Shown here: one piece after another, positions 1 to 10,402 of the stretch | Layout: each line of letters begins with the position of its first letter | Numbering within the stretch: the first letter of the stretch is position 1 | Assembly: GCA_963763305.1 (NCBI GenBank) | Contig: CAVXNP010000001.1 | Location: 806,001 to 870,000, forward strand | DNA from: CAVXNP01 sp963763305 | GTDB taxonomy: Bacteria > Pseudomonadota > Gammaproteobacteria > Xanthomonadales > Rhodanobacteraceae | Length of the DNA: 64,000 nt | Direction of reading: 5' to 3' | Program-made: the position numbers and the translations under genes | Notes under the pieces: generated by a model | Database searches by the model: none | Seen by the model: only the letters and a program-made list of their open reading frames with translations | What the model was told of the DNA's origin: nothing

Positions 1-1
1 G

Positions 2-58
2 ACCCTGCGACAGGGCGCAGCCGCTGCGGCCGCCGCAGGTGTGCCCGCCACCGAATAG
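2..58 (+). CDS. Possible C-terminal tail of an upstream gene (partial)
   Basis: The first bases can be read in one forward frame as 18 codons rich in alanine, followed by a TAG stop. This would be the tail of a gene that begins before the window. The segment is too short to recognise and GC-rich frames often stay open by chance, so this is a weak call. The stretch from here to 362 otherwise holds only a dispersed palindromic repeat. Confidence 0.2.
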   Translation, partial: TLRQGAAAAAAAGVPATE

Positions 59-128
59 CGCGGGGAGAGCGCCCCTGGGAGCGATGCCGTCCCTGGCGCC
101 TGCCCCAAACACGGATGCCTCAAGTCCC

Positions 129-226
129 GTAGGGTGGGCTTCAGCCCACCGGCTTTTCGGCTTTTCGGCTTTTCGGCTTGTTCCACCTTGCGCTGAACGG
201 GCCGGCTGGGCGGAAGCCCACCCTAC
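129..226. repeat. Dispersed palindromic repeat, GTGGGCTTCAGCCCACC family
   Basis: Two inverted arms (129-150 and about 208-226, each carrying GGGTGGGCTTC or its complement) flank a spacer that includes a short tandem run of CTTTTCGG at about 151-180. Related copies occur at 14190-14249, 37832-37864 and 37971-37992. All four lie between genes, which fits a REP-like mobile palindrome family. It sits just downstream of the minus-strand hrpA stop and could act as a transcript-end hairpin. Confidence 0.75.
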
Positions 227-362
227 CTCCGCATGGCGCCTGCCTTACCTATGACCGTAGAGCCTGCAGGAACGGCCTGCAGCCATGCCCTGGCGTGTTC
301 GCGGCGTGCACCCAAGAGGTATTGCCGGCGCCGCCACGAGCGACACGACATCCGGACACCGG

Positions 363-3300
363 TTATTCCAACGCCTCCAGCGCACGCGCCAGCCGCTTGG
401 CCGACACCGGCTCGGCGGTCTTCAACTCCTGCGCGAACAGCGACACGCGCCACTCCTCGATCAGCCAGCGCAACTCCTCCAGCCCATCCACGCCCTCGGC
501 GCGCAGCTTCAGGTAGGCGCGCCAGTACGGCAGCACCTGCAGCATGCGTTGCTGGTCCTTGGCCGGGTCCTGGCGCAGCCGCTCGGCGCGCAGGCGCATG
601 CCCTTGAGGTAGCGCGGCAGATGGCGTCAGCCGTTCCAGCGTGAACTCGCGCGCGAAACCCGGCGTCAGCAGCGCCTCGAGTTGCTCGTGCAGGTCGTCA
701 TAGCTGGCCCGCGGCAAAGCCGATCAGCGGTGGCTCCAGCCAGGGCTTGAGCTCGGCCTGCGCCTCGATGATCGGCTCGACCCGCTTGAGCCGCTCCACC
801 GCCGCGGCAAACAGTTCGCGCGCCGCCTGCGTGCGCAGGGCTTCGAAGGCGCCGGCGGTGCGCACGTCCAGGTCGTGCTCCTGCAGCAGGTCGGCCAAGC
901 CGCCCTCGACCAGGTCCTCGCGCAGGCCCTCGACCGCTGCCCAGCGGGGCGAACTTCAGCGCCAGCGCGTTGTTGATCGGCAGCTGGCGGCGCGCCTGCT
1001 TGATGTCGCTGCCCAGCGCAATGCGCAGCAGCCGCACGACGCCCTGCCGGTGCGCCGACACGCGCCTCGTCGTGGCGCTCGAACACGCGCAGCGCCACCG
1101 TCGTCGCCCAGGTCGACCAGCGCCGGGAACGCCTCCAGGCCGCCCTCGGAGCGCACCTGCGCGGGAATCTCCTCGAAATCCCAGCGGGCGACGTCCTCGC
1201 GGGTCAGTTCCGCGTCGGTCTTGCGCGAGAACGCTTCGCGGGCGCGGCTCTCCCACTCGCTGCGCAGCGCGGCCAGGTCGCGCGTGCTGGCCAGCGTGCG
1301 GCCCTTCTCGTCGTGCAGGCGGAAGCGCATCAGCAGGTGCGGCGGCAGCGCGACCGCGGCGAAGTCGGCCGACGCGATGTCCACGCCGGTGGTGCGCTTG
1401 AGGAAGGCCGCCAGCGCCTTGCCCAGCGGCTCGTCGCGCGGCGGCTCGGCCTCGACGAAGGCGCGCGCGAAATCCGGCGCCGGCACGAAGTTGCGTCGCA
1501 GCGCCTTGGGCAGGCCGCGGATCAGCTCGGCCACCTTGTCGGCCAGCAGGCCCGGCACCAGCCATTCGCAGCGCGCCGCGGGCACCGCGTTGAGCATGCG
1601 CCAGCGGCAGCTGCAGGGTGACGCCGTCGGCCTCGTCGCCGGGCACGAAGCGGTATTCCAGCCGGTAGCGCTGCCCGCCCACCTCCAGGCGCGCGGGAAA
1701 CGCGTCGCGGGTCCAGCCCGGCGCCGACGTCCATCACGTCGTCCAGCGACCAGCGCAGCGCCGCCTGCTCGGCCGGGCGCGCATGGCGGTACCAGGCATC
1801 CAGCGCCGGCTGCTGGCGATGTCCTGCGGCAGCTTGCCCTCGAAGAAGCCGGCCAGCTCATCCTCGGACTTGATCAGCCCCTCGCGTCGCTGCTTGGCCT
1901 CGATCTCGCGCGCCTGCTGCAGCACGCGCTGGTTGGCGCGCACGAAATCGGCGCGTGCGTCGATCTCGCCACGGCGCCAGCGCCTCGCGCAGGAAGATCG
2001 CGTGCGCCAGCGGCGGGTCCTGCGGCTGGAAGGTCACCGGGCGACGCTCGACCAGGATCAGCCCGAACAGGCTGACCTGCTCGTAGGCCACCACGCTGCC
2101 GCGCTTGCGCGACCAGTGCGGGTCGCGGCAGTGCGTGCGCAGCAGGTGCGCGGCCTGCTGCTCGATCCACAGCGGCTCGACCCGCGCGCATGCCATGCCC
2201 CACACCTTGCCGCCCACGTCGAGGATCTGCGCGGCGAACACCCACGTCCGGCGGCGCCTTGGCCAGCGCCGAACCCGGGAAACACCTGGAACTTGCGCTC
2301 GCGCGTGCCGCGGATAGATGCCCTTCTCGTCCTTGCGCCCGACCTGGGTGGGCAGGCCGGCCAGCAGGCAGCGGTGGATCGCCTCGTAGGCCTCGGCAGC
2401 CAACGACGCGCTGTCCTGCGCTGCGGTGGCCATAGGGGTTTGGCCGCCGGCGCCTCGGGCTGGCCGGCGGGCGAACTGCTGCCGCGCCGCCTGCGGCGGG
2501 GCGCACGGCCCTTGCCGGCCGGATCGGCCACACGGGAGGCGACCGCGCCCGTGCCTGCACCGGAGCTGCCGACGGCTCGAGCTCCGCGCCCGCCGTCCTC
2601 CGGCCACAGCTCCGCCACCACCAGCAGCAACTGCCGATGCAGCTCGCGCCACTCGCGCATGCGCATGAAGCTGAGGAAGTGCCGCGGGCACCAGTCGCGC
2701 AGTTTCGACTGGGTCAGCTCTTCGTGCGCGCTGTGGTAGGCGCGCCACAGGTTCAGCACGCCGACGAAATCGGACTTGGGATCGGCGAAGGCCGCGTGCG
2801 CGGCATCGGCCTGCTGCCGCGCGTCGGCCGGGCGCTCGCGCGGGTCCTGGATGCTGAGGAAGCGACCACCAGGTCAGCAGCTCGCGCAGCGCCTCGCGCT
2901 GCTCGGCCTCGACCAGCATGCGCGCCAGCTGCACGTCGATCGGCAGGCGCGCCAGCTGCGCGGCCGATCGCGGTCAGCCGCTGCTGTCGTCGTCGATCGC
3001 CTGGAGTCTCGGCCAGGCGGCGGTAGCCGTCGGCCGATCGCGCGCGGCTCGGGCGCCTCCAGGAACGGGAAATCCTCGACCTCGCCCAGCTTCAGGCTCA
3101 GCATGCGCAGGATCACGTTGGCCAGCGACGAGCGCAGCAGTTCCGGATCGGTGAAGCGCGGCGCGGCTGGCGAAGTCGGCCTCGTCGTACAGGCGTACGC
3201 AGATGCCCGGCCCGACGCGCCCGCAGCGGCCCTTGCGCTGGTCGGCGGCGGCCTGCGAGATCGGCTCCACGTGCAGGCGCTCGAGCTGGCTGCGCTGGCT

Positions 3301-4463
3301 GTAGCGCTTGACCCGCGCGGTGCCGGTGTCGATCACGTAGCGGATGCGCGGCACCGTCAGCGAGGTTTCGGCCACGTTGGTGGCCAGCACCACGCGCCGC
3401 TTCGGCCCCGGCTTGAACACGCGGTCCTGCTCCGTCGCCGACAGCCGCGCGTACAGCGGCAGCACCTCGGTCTGCGCGGTACTGTGCGCCGCGACAGCAC
3501 CAGATGCGCGTCGCGGATCTCGCGCTCGCCGGGCAGGAACACCAGCACGTCGCCGCCCGCCGGGTCGCTCGGCGATGATCTCGTCGATCACCGTGGCGAT
3601 GTGCTCGGCGCTGCCCTGCTGCAGATCTCGCCGCGCGCCTTGGTGGCATCGCCTCCAGCCGGCCGCCAGCGCACCTCGACCGGATAGGCGCGGCCCTCGA
3701 CCTCGATCACCGGCGCATCGTCGAAGTGCTCGGCGAAGCGCGCGGTGTCGATGGTCGCCGAGGTGACGATGATCTTCAGGTCGCGGCCGCTTCATCGCCA
3801 GGCGCTTGAGATAGCCCGAGCAGGAAATCGATGTTGAGGCTGCGCTCGTGCGCCTCGTCGATGATCAGCGTGTCGTAGGCGCTCAGCCACGGATCGCCCT
3901 GGGTCTCGGCCAGCAGGATGCCGTCGGTCATGAACTTGACCAGGCGTGTCGCTCGCCGACCTGCTCGGTGAAGCGCACCTGGAAGCCGACCATGCTCGCC
4001 CACGCGCGTGCCCAGTTCCTCGGCCACGCGCCGCGCCACCGAGCGCGCCGCCAGCCGGCGCGGCTGGGTGCAGCCGATCAGGCCCGCCGCGCCGCGGCCG
4101 GCGGCCAGGCACAGCTTGGGCAGCTGCGTGGTCTTGCCCGAGCCGGTCTCGCCGGCGATCACCACCACCTGGTGGTCGCGGATCAGCTCGATGATGTCGT
4201 CGGCGCGCGCGCTGATCGGCAGCGCTCTCGTCCAGCGTGATCGCCGGCTTGGCCGCCGCACGCGCCTGGCGCCGCGCTACCGAGGCGCTCGATGTCGCGC
4301 GCCAGCGCCTCGACCTCGCGCCGGCGTCCGGCTTGCGCGACAGACGCAGCCAGCGCCCGAGCAGCCGCCCGAAATCGCGCGTGCACGCCTGGTCCAGCGC
4401 GCCGCGCAGGTCGCGTAGCTGCGGGTCGGCGGCGGAGCGGGAGTGGAGGAGCGATGCGTTCAT
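363..4463 (-). CDS. hrpA: ATP-dependent RNA helicase HrpA, frame disrupted by many indels
   Basis: DEAH-box RNA helicase of the HrpA family. The span (about 1,367 codons) matches the roughly 1,300-residue family length. Pieces in all three minus frames line up in order: an N-terminal segment starting at 4463; Walker A GETGSGKTTQLPKL (about 4120-4155); TQPRRLAARSVARRVAEELG; the DEAH box IIDEAHERS (about 3840-3870); LVFLPGEREIRDAH; VLATNVAETSLTVP with RKGRCGRVGPGICVRLYDE (motifs V-VI); and a C-terminal block ending at 363. At least ten frame changes separate them, so no intact protein is encoded as sequenced. The density of shifts in otherwise well-conserved protein fits consensus errors better than decay, but real inactivation cannot be excluded because hrpA is not essential in many bacteria. 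Confidence 0.85.
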
Positions 4464-4627
4464 TCATGGAACCGCGCAATGATAGCCGCTGGCTATCGGG
4501 CGCCATCGGAACGATTCATTTCACAGGCGACGCATCCAGCGGGATGGCTACTCGTCGAACCAGTGCCGCACCGCTTAGCCAGCGGATCCGACGGAGACCC
4601 TTCTCCCTCGCTGCAAGGAGAGCGCAC

Positions 4628-5097
4628 ATGGCCATCGACATCGGTATTGCGCAGAAGGATCGCGAAGCCATCGCCGCGCAGCTGTCCAAGCTGCTGGCCG
4701 ACACCTACTCGCTGTACCTGAAGACGCACAGCTTCCACTGGAACGTCACCGGGCCGCAGTTCAACAGCCTGCACCTGATGTTCGAGACCCAGTACAACGA
4801 ACTGTGGACCGCCGCCGACGAAGTCGCCGAGCGCATCCGCACGCTGGACGTGTTCGCGCCCGGTTCCTACAGCCAGTTCGGCAAGCTCACCTCGATCAAG
4901 GAGGAAGCCGGCGTGCCGGAATGGAAGGACATGGTCGAGCAACTGGTCGAGGGCCACGAGATCGCCGCCGCACACCGCCCGCGAAGACGATCAAGGCCGC
5001 CGACGGCGCCGGCGACGAAGGCACCGCCGACCTGGTCACCGGCCGCCTGAAGGAGCACGAGAAGACCGCCTGGATGCTGCGCTCGCTGTTGAAGTAA
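4628..5097 (+). CDS. dps: Dps-family ferritin-like DNA-protection protein (one frameshift)
   Basis: Dps/miniferritin: a dodecamer that oxidises and stores iron and protects DNA in stress. The start at 4628 has AAGGAG seven bases upstream. The N-terminal part contains the family signature HSFHWNVTGPQF and then ERIRTLDVFAPGS, which supply the inter-subunit ferroxidase residues (His, His, Asp, Glu). Near 4968-4984 the frame moves by one base; downstream the expected C-terminus KTIKAADGAGDEGTADLV continues to a stop at 5097, for about 156 residues. One missing base explains the break, and I treat it as a sequencing error. The gene has its own ribosome site and is not in an operon with hrpA, which runs the other way. 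Confidence 0.88.
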
Positions 5098-5274
5098 CCG
5101 CCGCGGCGGCGGGAGCCATGCGCCCGCCGCCCATGGTTGCCCGCATCGCGGGGCACGCTCGCCGCAAAGCGGCGGTGGCCGGGCGAACGCCTGGCCCGCG
5201 CTCGGCATGCAAGCGTTCGCAGTCCCGGCATTTGCCGACTGCCTGTAATGACCACGAACAAAAGCGGCTGCGGG

Positions 5275-5586
5275 TCAGGAGGACCGGGTCATCCTGCCCC
5301 AGGACCACCGATAGCCCGTCGCCAGGGCCGGGCGCAGCACTATGGGCGAGCGCGACTCGCTGGCCCGGCTCGACGCGTTCAAGCCGGCGCCGCGCAAGGC
5401 GTCGCACAGCCGCTCGGCCACGTCGCGCGCGACACCGTCGGCCAGGGTGACCGCAGGCATCCCGCGGGCATAGTTGGCCATTTCCACGACGTCCTTGAGC
5501 GACTGTTTGCCGATCAGTCGAAGTGCGCGCATTTGCTCGGAGCTGGGCTTGTGCGGAAAGTCGACCACGACCAGTTGGTACTTCAC
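5275..5586 (-). CDS. Small protein resembling the ribosomal L7/L12 C-terminal domain
   Basis: Predicted 103-residue protein. I chose the GTG at 5586 over the in-frame ATG at 5649 because GGAG lies eight bases before the GTG and the conserved-looking sequence begins there (VKYQLVVVDFPHK). The middle, from IGKQSLKDVVEMANYARGMP to DGVARDVAERLCDALRGAG, has the beta-alpha-alpha spacing of the L7/L12 C-terminal domain (compare the family pattern LKEAKDLVE...V.EGV.KEEAE..K..LE.AGA). It lacks the dimerising N-terminal domain and hinge of real L7/L12, so it is a stand-alone relative of unknown role. The last about 30 residues (after LNAS) are unlike the domain and may be affected by a frame error. No neighbour suggests its job. 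Confidence 0.55.
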   Translation of the reverse strand: MKYQLVVVDFPHKPSSEQMRALRLIGKQSLKDVVEMANYARGMPAVTLADGVARDVAERLCDALRGAGLNASSRASESRSPIVLRPALATGYRWSWGRMTRSS

Positions 5587-5864
5587 CGTGCACTCCAGAT
5601 AGCGCGGTAGATGAGCGACGGCGAGAGTCGCAACCCGCGGAGCGCGCATGGTTGCAATTGGGCCACGCCGCCTTTAATACGAAAGATTCGCAGGCTCGTG
5701 GACACCACCGATACGTTCGCACCCGGCCTGGCCCGCGCTGGAGCCCTGCCAGCATGACCTTGCGCTGACCGGCCCGTTACGCCTTTATTGAGCCCGCTAC
5801 CGTGCATCGGTAAGCTCTTGGGGCTTTTGGCCTCATTCTGGAGGCGGTCCCCAAAGGAATTGTC

Positions 5865-8465
5865 TTGCGCGCCACAGCAGCCACCTCCGAGCGCCGGCAT
5901 CCGCTGCTTGCTGCGATCTTCGTGGCGGTGGTGGTGGCGGCGCTGAACATGGCGCTGTGGTGGTGGAGCAACCTGCCGCACGGACCGGACGACTGGCACG
6001 GCCCGATCAACGGCTTTTCGGTGTCCGCGTTCCAGCGCTACCAGAACCCGCTCAAGCAGGATTTCCCCAGCGACCGCGAGATCGACAGCGACCTGAAGCT
6101 GCTGCGCCGCTATACCGGCCGCATCCGAACCTATGCCACGCTGGAGAACCCGCAGATCTACCGGCTGGCCCGCAAGGAAGGGCTGAGCGTGATGGCCGGC
6201 GCCAACATCGACACCCGGCTGAACAACAACGAGCGGGAGCTGGAGGCCCTGATCGCGTTGGCGCGGCGCTACCCGGACACCATCCACCGGGTGATCGTGG
6301 GCAACGAGGTACTGTTCCGTGGCGATCTGAGCCTGCGCCAGATGGAGGCCTACCTGGATCGCGCCCGCGCCGCGATCCGCCAGCCGGTCTCGATCGCCGA
6401 GCCGGACTACGTGTGGCTGCAGCATCCGGAGCTGGCCGACCACGTCGACTTCATCACCATCCATCTGTTTCCGTTCTGGAACGGCATCCCACGCAAGGAC
6501 GCGATCGGCGCGGCGCTGGGTGCATACCAGTCGGTGCAGCAGCGCTTTCCGAACAAGCACGTGGTGGTGGGCGAGATCGGCTGGCCGTCCAACGGCGATC
6601 GCCACGAATACGCCGACCCGTCGACCTCCAACGAGGCGATCTTCGTGCGCGACTGGCTCAACGCGGCCAAGCTGCGCGGCATCGATTACTACCTGCTCGA
6701 AGCCTTCGACCAGCCGTGGAAGGAAAACCTGGGTGAAGGCCGCACCGGCGCCTACTGGGGCATTTTCAACGCCGACCGGCAGTTGAAGTTCCCGTTCACC
6801 GGCCCGGTGACCGAGGACACGGCCTGGCCGTGGAAGGCGATGGCGGCCAGCCTGCTGGCGCTGCTGCCGATGATCTGGTTTGCCTGGGCGTTCGCCCGTT
6901 TCAAGCTGGTCGGGCGACTGTTCTTTGCCGCCCTGATCCAGCTGGCTTTCGGCCTGGTGGTGTGGTCGGCCACGCTGCCTTTCAATTTCTACCTGAGCTG
7001 GATCGACTGGACCATGCTGGTGCTGCTGTTCCCGGCGCAGCTGGCGATCCTGGCGATCCTGCTGATCAACGGATTCGAGTTCACCGAGGTGCTGTGGCGA
7101 CGCCGCTGGTTGCGCCACGCCACGCCGCTGCGGCCGGACCGGCCGGAAAAGCAACCGTTCGTCTCCATCCACCTGGCCTGCTACAACGAGCCGCCGGAGA
7201 TGGTGATGGTCACCCTCGACTCGCTGTTCGCGCTGGACTACGAGAACTTCGAGGTCCTGGTGATCGACAACAACACCAAGGACCCGGCCGTCTGGCAGCC
7301 GGTGCAGGCGTATTGCGAGAAACTCGGCAAGCGCTTCCGCTTCTTCCACCTTGAGCCGTGGCCCGGGTTCAAGGCCGGCGCCCTGAACTTCGGCCTGAAG
7401 GAGACCGACCCGGACGCGGACGTGGTCGCGGTGATCGACGCGGATTACGAGGTGCGCCACGACTGGCTGTCCACGCTCACCGGCCATTTCCATGACCCCA
7501 AGGTGGCCGTGGTGCAGTGCCCGCAGGCGCATCGCGAGTTCGAGAACAACACCTTCCGCCGGATGACCGCATGGGAGTACGACGGCTTCTTCCGCATCGG
7601 CATGCACCACCGCAACGAGCGCAACGCGATCATCCAGCACGGCACCATGACCATGGTCCGCCGCTCGGCGCTCGAGGGCACCGGTGGCTGGTCCGAATGG
7701 ACCATCTGCGAGGACGCCGAGCTGGGCCTGCGCCTGATGCACGCCGGCTACGAGCTGGTCTATGTCGACGAGTTGATGGGCAAGGGCCTGACCCCGGCCG
7801 ACTTCAAGGCCTACAAGAGCCAGCGCTACCGCTGGGCGTTCGGCGCGATGCAGATCCTCAAGGGCCGCTGGAACTGGATGACCCGCAAGGGTCCGCTCTC
7901 CGCCGGCCAGCGCTTCCACTTCCTCACCGGCTGGTTCAGCTGGTTCGCCGACGCGCTGCACCTGATCTTTACCCTGATGGCGATCTACTGGACCGCCGGC
8001 ATGGTGGCGTTCCCGCAGTACTTCAGCCTGCCGATGCAGCTGTTCCTGATTCCGGTGATCGGCTTCTTCTTCGCCAAGGCGATCTTCGGCATCGTGCTGT
8101 ATCGGGCGCGGGTGCCGTGCAGCTGGTACGACACGCTGATGGCCTCGCTCGCCAGCATGGGCCTGTCGCACGCGATCGCACGCGGCATCCTGCATGGCCT
8201 GACCCGCGAGAAGACTTCGTTCGTGGTCACCGCCAAGAGCCGACGACTGGGCGAATCGAGCTTTGCCGCGTTTGCGCCGGTGCGCGAGGAACTGCTGATG
8301 GCGCTGGCGCTGCTGCTGTGCGTGGTCGGCATGGCGGTGGGCTTCGGCACGCGCTATATCGAGGGCACCTTGTGGATGATCATCCTGGCGGCCCAGTCGA
8401 TCCCCTACCTGTCCGCGGTTGCCGGCGCCTGGATCGCCCACAAGGCAGGCGACAAGGCGGGCTGA
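5865..8465 (+). CDS. ndvB: NdvB-like membrane beta-1,3-glucan synthase (GH17-GT2 fusion)
   Basis: 866-residue inner-membrane protein with a TTG start preceded by AAAGGAA. Order: one N-terminal membrane segment (about residues 14-33); a periplasmic GH17-like domain (about 35-310) with VIVGNEV (acid/base Glu) and VVGEIGWPSNG (nucleophile Glu); membrane segments (about 325-420); a cytoplasmic GT2 domain (about 430-680) with the D, DAD, ED, QxxRW series seen as VIDNN, VIDADYE, CEDAELG and QRYRWAFGA; then C-terminal membrane segments. The architecture matches the GT2-GH17 proteins of Pseudomonas and relatives (NdvB type) that make beta-1,3-glucans, where the GH17 part is a transglycosylase that branches or cyclises the chain. 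The polymer made here is inferred. tamA follows after 94 bases on the same strand. Confidence 0.85.
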   Translation: MRATAATSERRHPLLAAIFVAVVVAALNMALWWWSNLPHGPDDWHGPINGFSVSAFQRYQNPLKQDFPSDREIDSDLKLLRRYTGRIRTYATLENPQIYRLARKEGLSVMAGANIDTRLNNNERELEALIALARRYPDTIHRVIVGNEVLFRGDLSLRQMEAYLDRARAAIRQPVSIAEPDYVWLQHPELADHVDFITIHLFPFWNGIPRKDAIGAALGAYQSVQQRFPNKHVVVGEIGWPSNGDRHEYADPSTSNEAIFVRDWLNAAKLRGIDYYLLEAFDQPWKENLGEGRTGAYWGIFNADRQLKFPFTGPVTEDTAWPWKAMAASLLALLPMIWFAWAFARFKLVGRLFFAALIQLAFGLVVWSATLPFNFYLSWIDWTMLVLLFPAQLAILAILLINGFEFTEVLWRRRWLRHATPLRPDRPEKQPFVSIHLACYNEPPEMVMVTLDSLFALDYENFEVLVIDNNTKDPAVWQPVQAYCEKLGKRFRFFHLEPWPGFKAGALNFGLKETDPDADVVAVIDADYEVRHDWLSTLTGHFHDPKVAVVQCPQAHREFENNTFRRMTAWEYDGFFRIGMHHRNERNAIIQHGTMTMVRRSALEGTGGWSEWTICEDAELGLRLMHAGYELVYVDELMGKGLTPADFKAYKSQRYRWAFGAMQILKGRWNWMTRKGPLSAGQRFHFLTGWFSWFADALHLIFTLMAIYWTAGMVAFPQYFSLPMQLFLIPVIGFFFAKAIFGIVLYRARVPCSWYDTLMASLASMGLSHAIARGILHGLTREKTSFVVTAKSRRLGESSFAAFAPVREELLMALALLLCVVGMAVGFGTRYIEGTLWMIILAAQSIPYLSAVAGAWIAHKAGDKAG

Positions 8466-8559
8466 GCGGCCGGCCCCGGAAACGTGTTCATATCGCGCAA
8501 ACACGGGCCTGAATAGGCTGGGGACCGCGCTCACCTCCACCGCAAGGATCCCCCGCTTG

Positions 8560-10344
8560 ATGCGCCGCCCCGCACGACGCCCCCGTCTGCAGTGCCTCCT
8601 GCCGATACTGCTGCTGACGCTGCTGTTCGCGCCGGGTGCCTGGGCGGGCGTGCAACTGAAGGTGAGCGGGCTGCAGGACCCGTTGCAGGCGGCGGTGGTG
8701 TCGCAACTGGACCTGTCGCAATATGCGGACCGGTCGGTAACCGCCGCCCAGATACGCCGCCTCTACGAGGCCGCGCCCGAGCAGGTCAGGCAGACCCTGC
8801 AGCCCTACGGCTACTACGACGCCACCGTCGACGGCGACCTGCGCCGTGTCGGCAAGGACTGGCTGGTCACGCTGCGGGTGCAGCCGGGGCCGCCGGTGAA
8901 GATCACCTCGGTCGATGTTTCGCTCGGCAAGCAGGCGCTGGCGGTGAAGGACATCCGCCAAGCAAAGCGTGCGGTGGAAAAACTCAAGGGCAACCAGCTG
9001 AACGATGGCGAATACCGCTCGGCGCGCGATGCGGTGGGCGCCGCCCTCACCGCGCACGGGTTTCTCTCGGCCAGGCTGGTGACGCACCGGGTGGCGGTGA
9101 CCCTGGCCGACCATACCGCCGCGGTCGAGCTGGCCTGGCAGACCGGGCCGCGCTACCGCTTCGGGCAGGTGCATTTCGACAACTCGCAGCTGGAGGAAGG
9201 CTTCCTGCAGCGCTACGTGCCGTTCAAGGCGGGCGACTACTTCTCGCAGCAGGACCTGCTCGACCTGCAGCAGGCGCTCAACGGCGCCGACTACTTTTCC
9301 GTGGTCAACGTGTTGCCGGATATCGAGGGCGCACGCGACGGCATCGTCGATGTGCAGGTGCAGCTCAAGCCCGCGCCACGCAGCATCTACACCGGCGGCC
9401 CGTTCATCGGTACCGACACCGGTTTTGGCGTGCGTGCCGGCGTGCAGCGACGCTGGGTCAACCGCCGCGGGCACAAGTGGAGCACCGACCTGGTGCTGGC
9501 GCAGAGGTTGAAGACCCTGTCCACGCAATACACCATCCCCCTGCCGGGCAAGAACCAGCGCAGCCTGAACTTCGGCGCCAACTACCGTGATGCGAATACC
9601 GCCAGTTCGCAATCGCGCACGCTGGAGCTGGTCGCCAACGAGACGCGCCAATGGCATGGCTGGACCCGCATCCTCGGCGCACATGCATTGGCCGGCACCT
9701 TTACGGTCGGCCGGCGCGGGAACGAGCCGTCCGATGCACCGGGCATCGAGCACGGCCGCAGCACGCTGGTCTTCGCCGAGGGCTCGCTGTCGCGCAAGCA
9801 GGCCGACAACCTCAACTTCGTGCGGCATGGCTGGTCGGTGAATCTGTATGCCCGCAGCACCGTGGCCAGCGTCCTCTCGGACACGGCCTTCACCCAGGTC
9901 GCTGGCGACGTCAAATGGATCGACGCGTTCACCCGCCGCGACCGGCTGATCCTGCGCGGCAGCGTGGGCGCGACCTGGACCAGCGACTTCTCCGCGCTAC
10001 CGCCGCAACTGCGTTTCTTCGCCGGCGGCGACCGCTCCGTGCGCGGCTATGGCTATCAGGCGATCGGTCCGCGCAACGCCTATGACCGGGTGATCGGCGG
10101 GCGCAACCTGCTGGTGGCCAGCACCGAGCTGGAACACTACTTCACTCACGACTGGGGCATGGCCGCCTTCGTGGATGCCGGCAACGCCTTCAACGGCACC
10201 GACTACCGGCCGAGGATCGGCGCCGGGCTGGGTGTGCGCTGGCTGTCGCCGGTGGGCATGGTGCGGCTGGACGTGGGGGTGCCGGTGCACAACCCGGACG
10301 CCCATGGCTTCCAACTGCATCTTGTGATCGGGCCGGACCTGTGA
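8560..10344 (+). CDS. tamA: Translocation and assembly module outer-membrane protein TamA
   Basis: 594-residue Omp85-family protein. The start at 8560 is chosen because it begins a clear signal peptide (a basic stretch, then a leucine-rich core ending FAPGAWA) and has AAGGA upstream; the open frame extends further back but without signal-like sequence. About residues 25-260 hold POTRA-type beta-alpha modules (for example YRFGQVHFDNSQLEEGFLQR). The remainder is the 16-strand barrel, with the conserved RFFAGGDRSVRGYGYQ motif near residue 490 and a C-terminal strand ending in IGPDL. With TamB it forms an envelope-spanning route implicated in autotransporter insertion and lipid transport. tamB follows after 58 bases. 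Confidence 0.93.
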   Translation: MRRPARRPRLQCLLPILLLTLLFAPGAWAGVQLKVSGLQDPLQAAVVSQLDLSQYADRSVTAAQIRRLYEAAPEQVRQTLQPYGYYDATVDGDLRRVGKDWLVTLRVQPGPPVKITSVDVSLGKQALAVKDIRQAKRAVEKLKGNQLNDGEYRSARDAVGAALTAHGFLSARLVTHRVAVTLADHTAAVELAWQTGPRYRFGQVHFDNSQLEEGFLQRYVPFKAGDYFSQQDLLDLQQALNGADYFSVVNVLPDIEGARDGIVDVQVQLKPAPRSIYTGGPFIGTDTGFGVRAGVQRRWVNRRGHKWSTDLVLAQRLKTLSTQYTIPLPGKNQRSLNFGANYRDANTASSQSRTLELVANETRQWHGWTRILGAHALAGTFTVGRRGNEPSDAPGIEHGRSTLVFAEGSLSRKQADNLNFVRHGWSVNLYARSTVASVLSDTAFTQVAGDVKWIDAFTRRDRLILRGSVGATWTSDFSALPPQLRFFAGGDRSVRGYGYQAIGPRNAYDRVIGGRNLLVASTELEHYFTHDWGMAAFVDAGNAFNGTDYRPRIGAGLGVRWLSPVGMVRLDVGVPVHNPDAHGFQLHLVIGPDL

Positions 10345-10402
10345 GCGCGCGCATGACCGCCCACGCTGCCACCAACCGCTTGTCCGATGCGGGGTGCCGG
10401 CG

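Noticed and set aside
363..4463. hrpA as a true decaying pseudogene
   Set aside because: Indels are single-base, codons between them remain conserved, and the same pattern hits essential genes nearby, so sequence error is simpler; it cannot be fully excluded.
5583..8540. 985-codon minus-strand open frame opposite the glucan synthase
   Set aside because: It is His/Arg/Gln-rich with no domain pattern and mirrors a well-recognised plus-strand gene: a high-GC antisense shadow.
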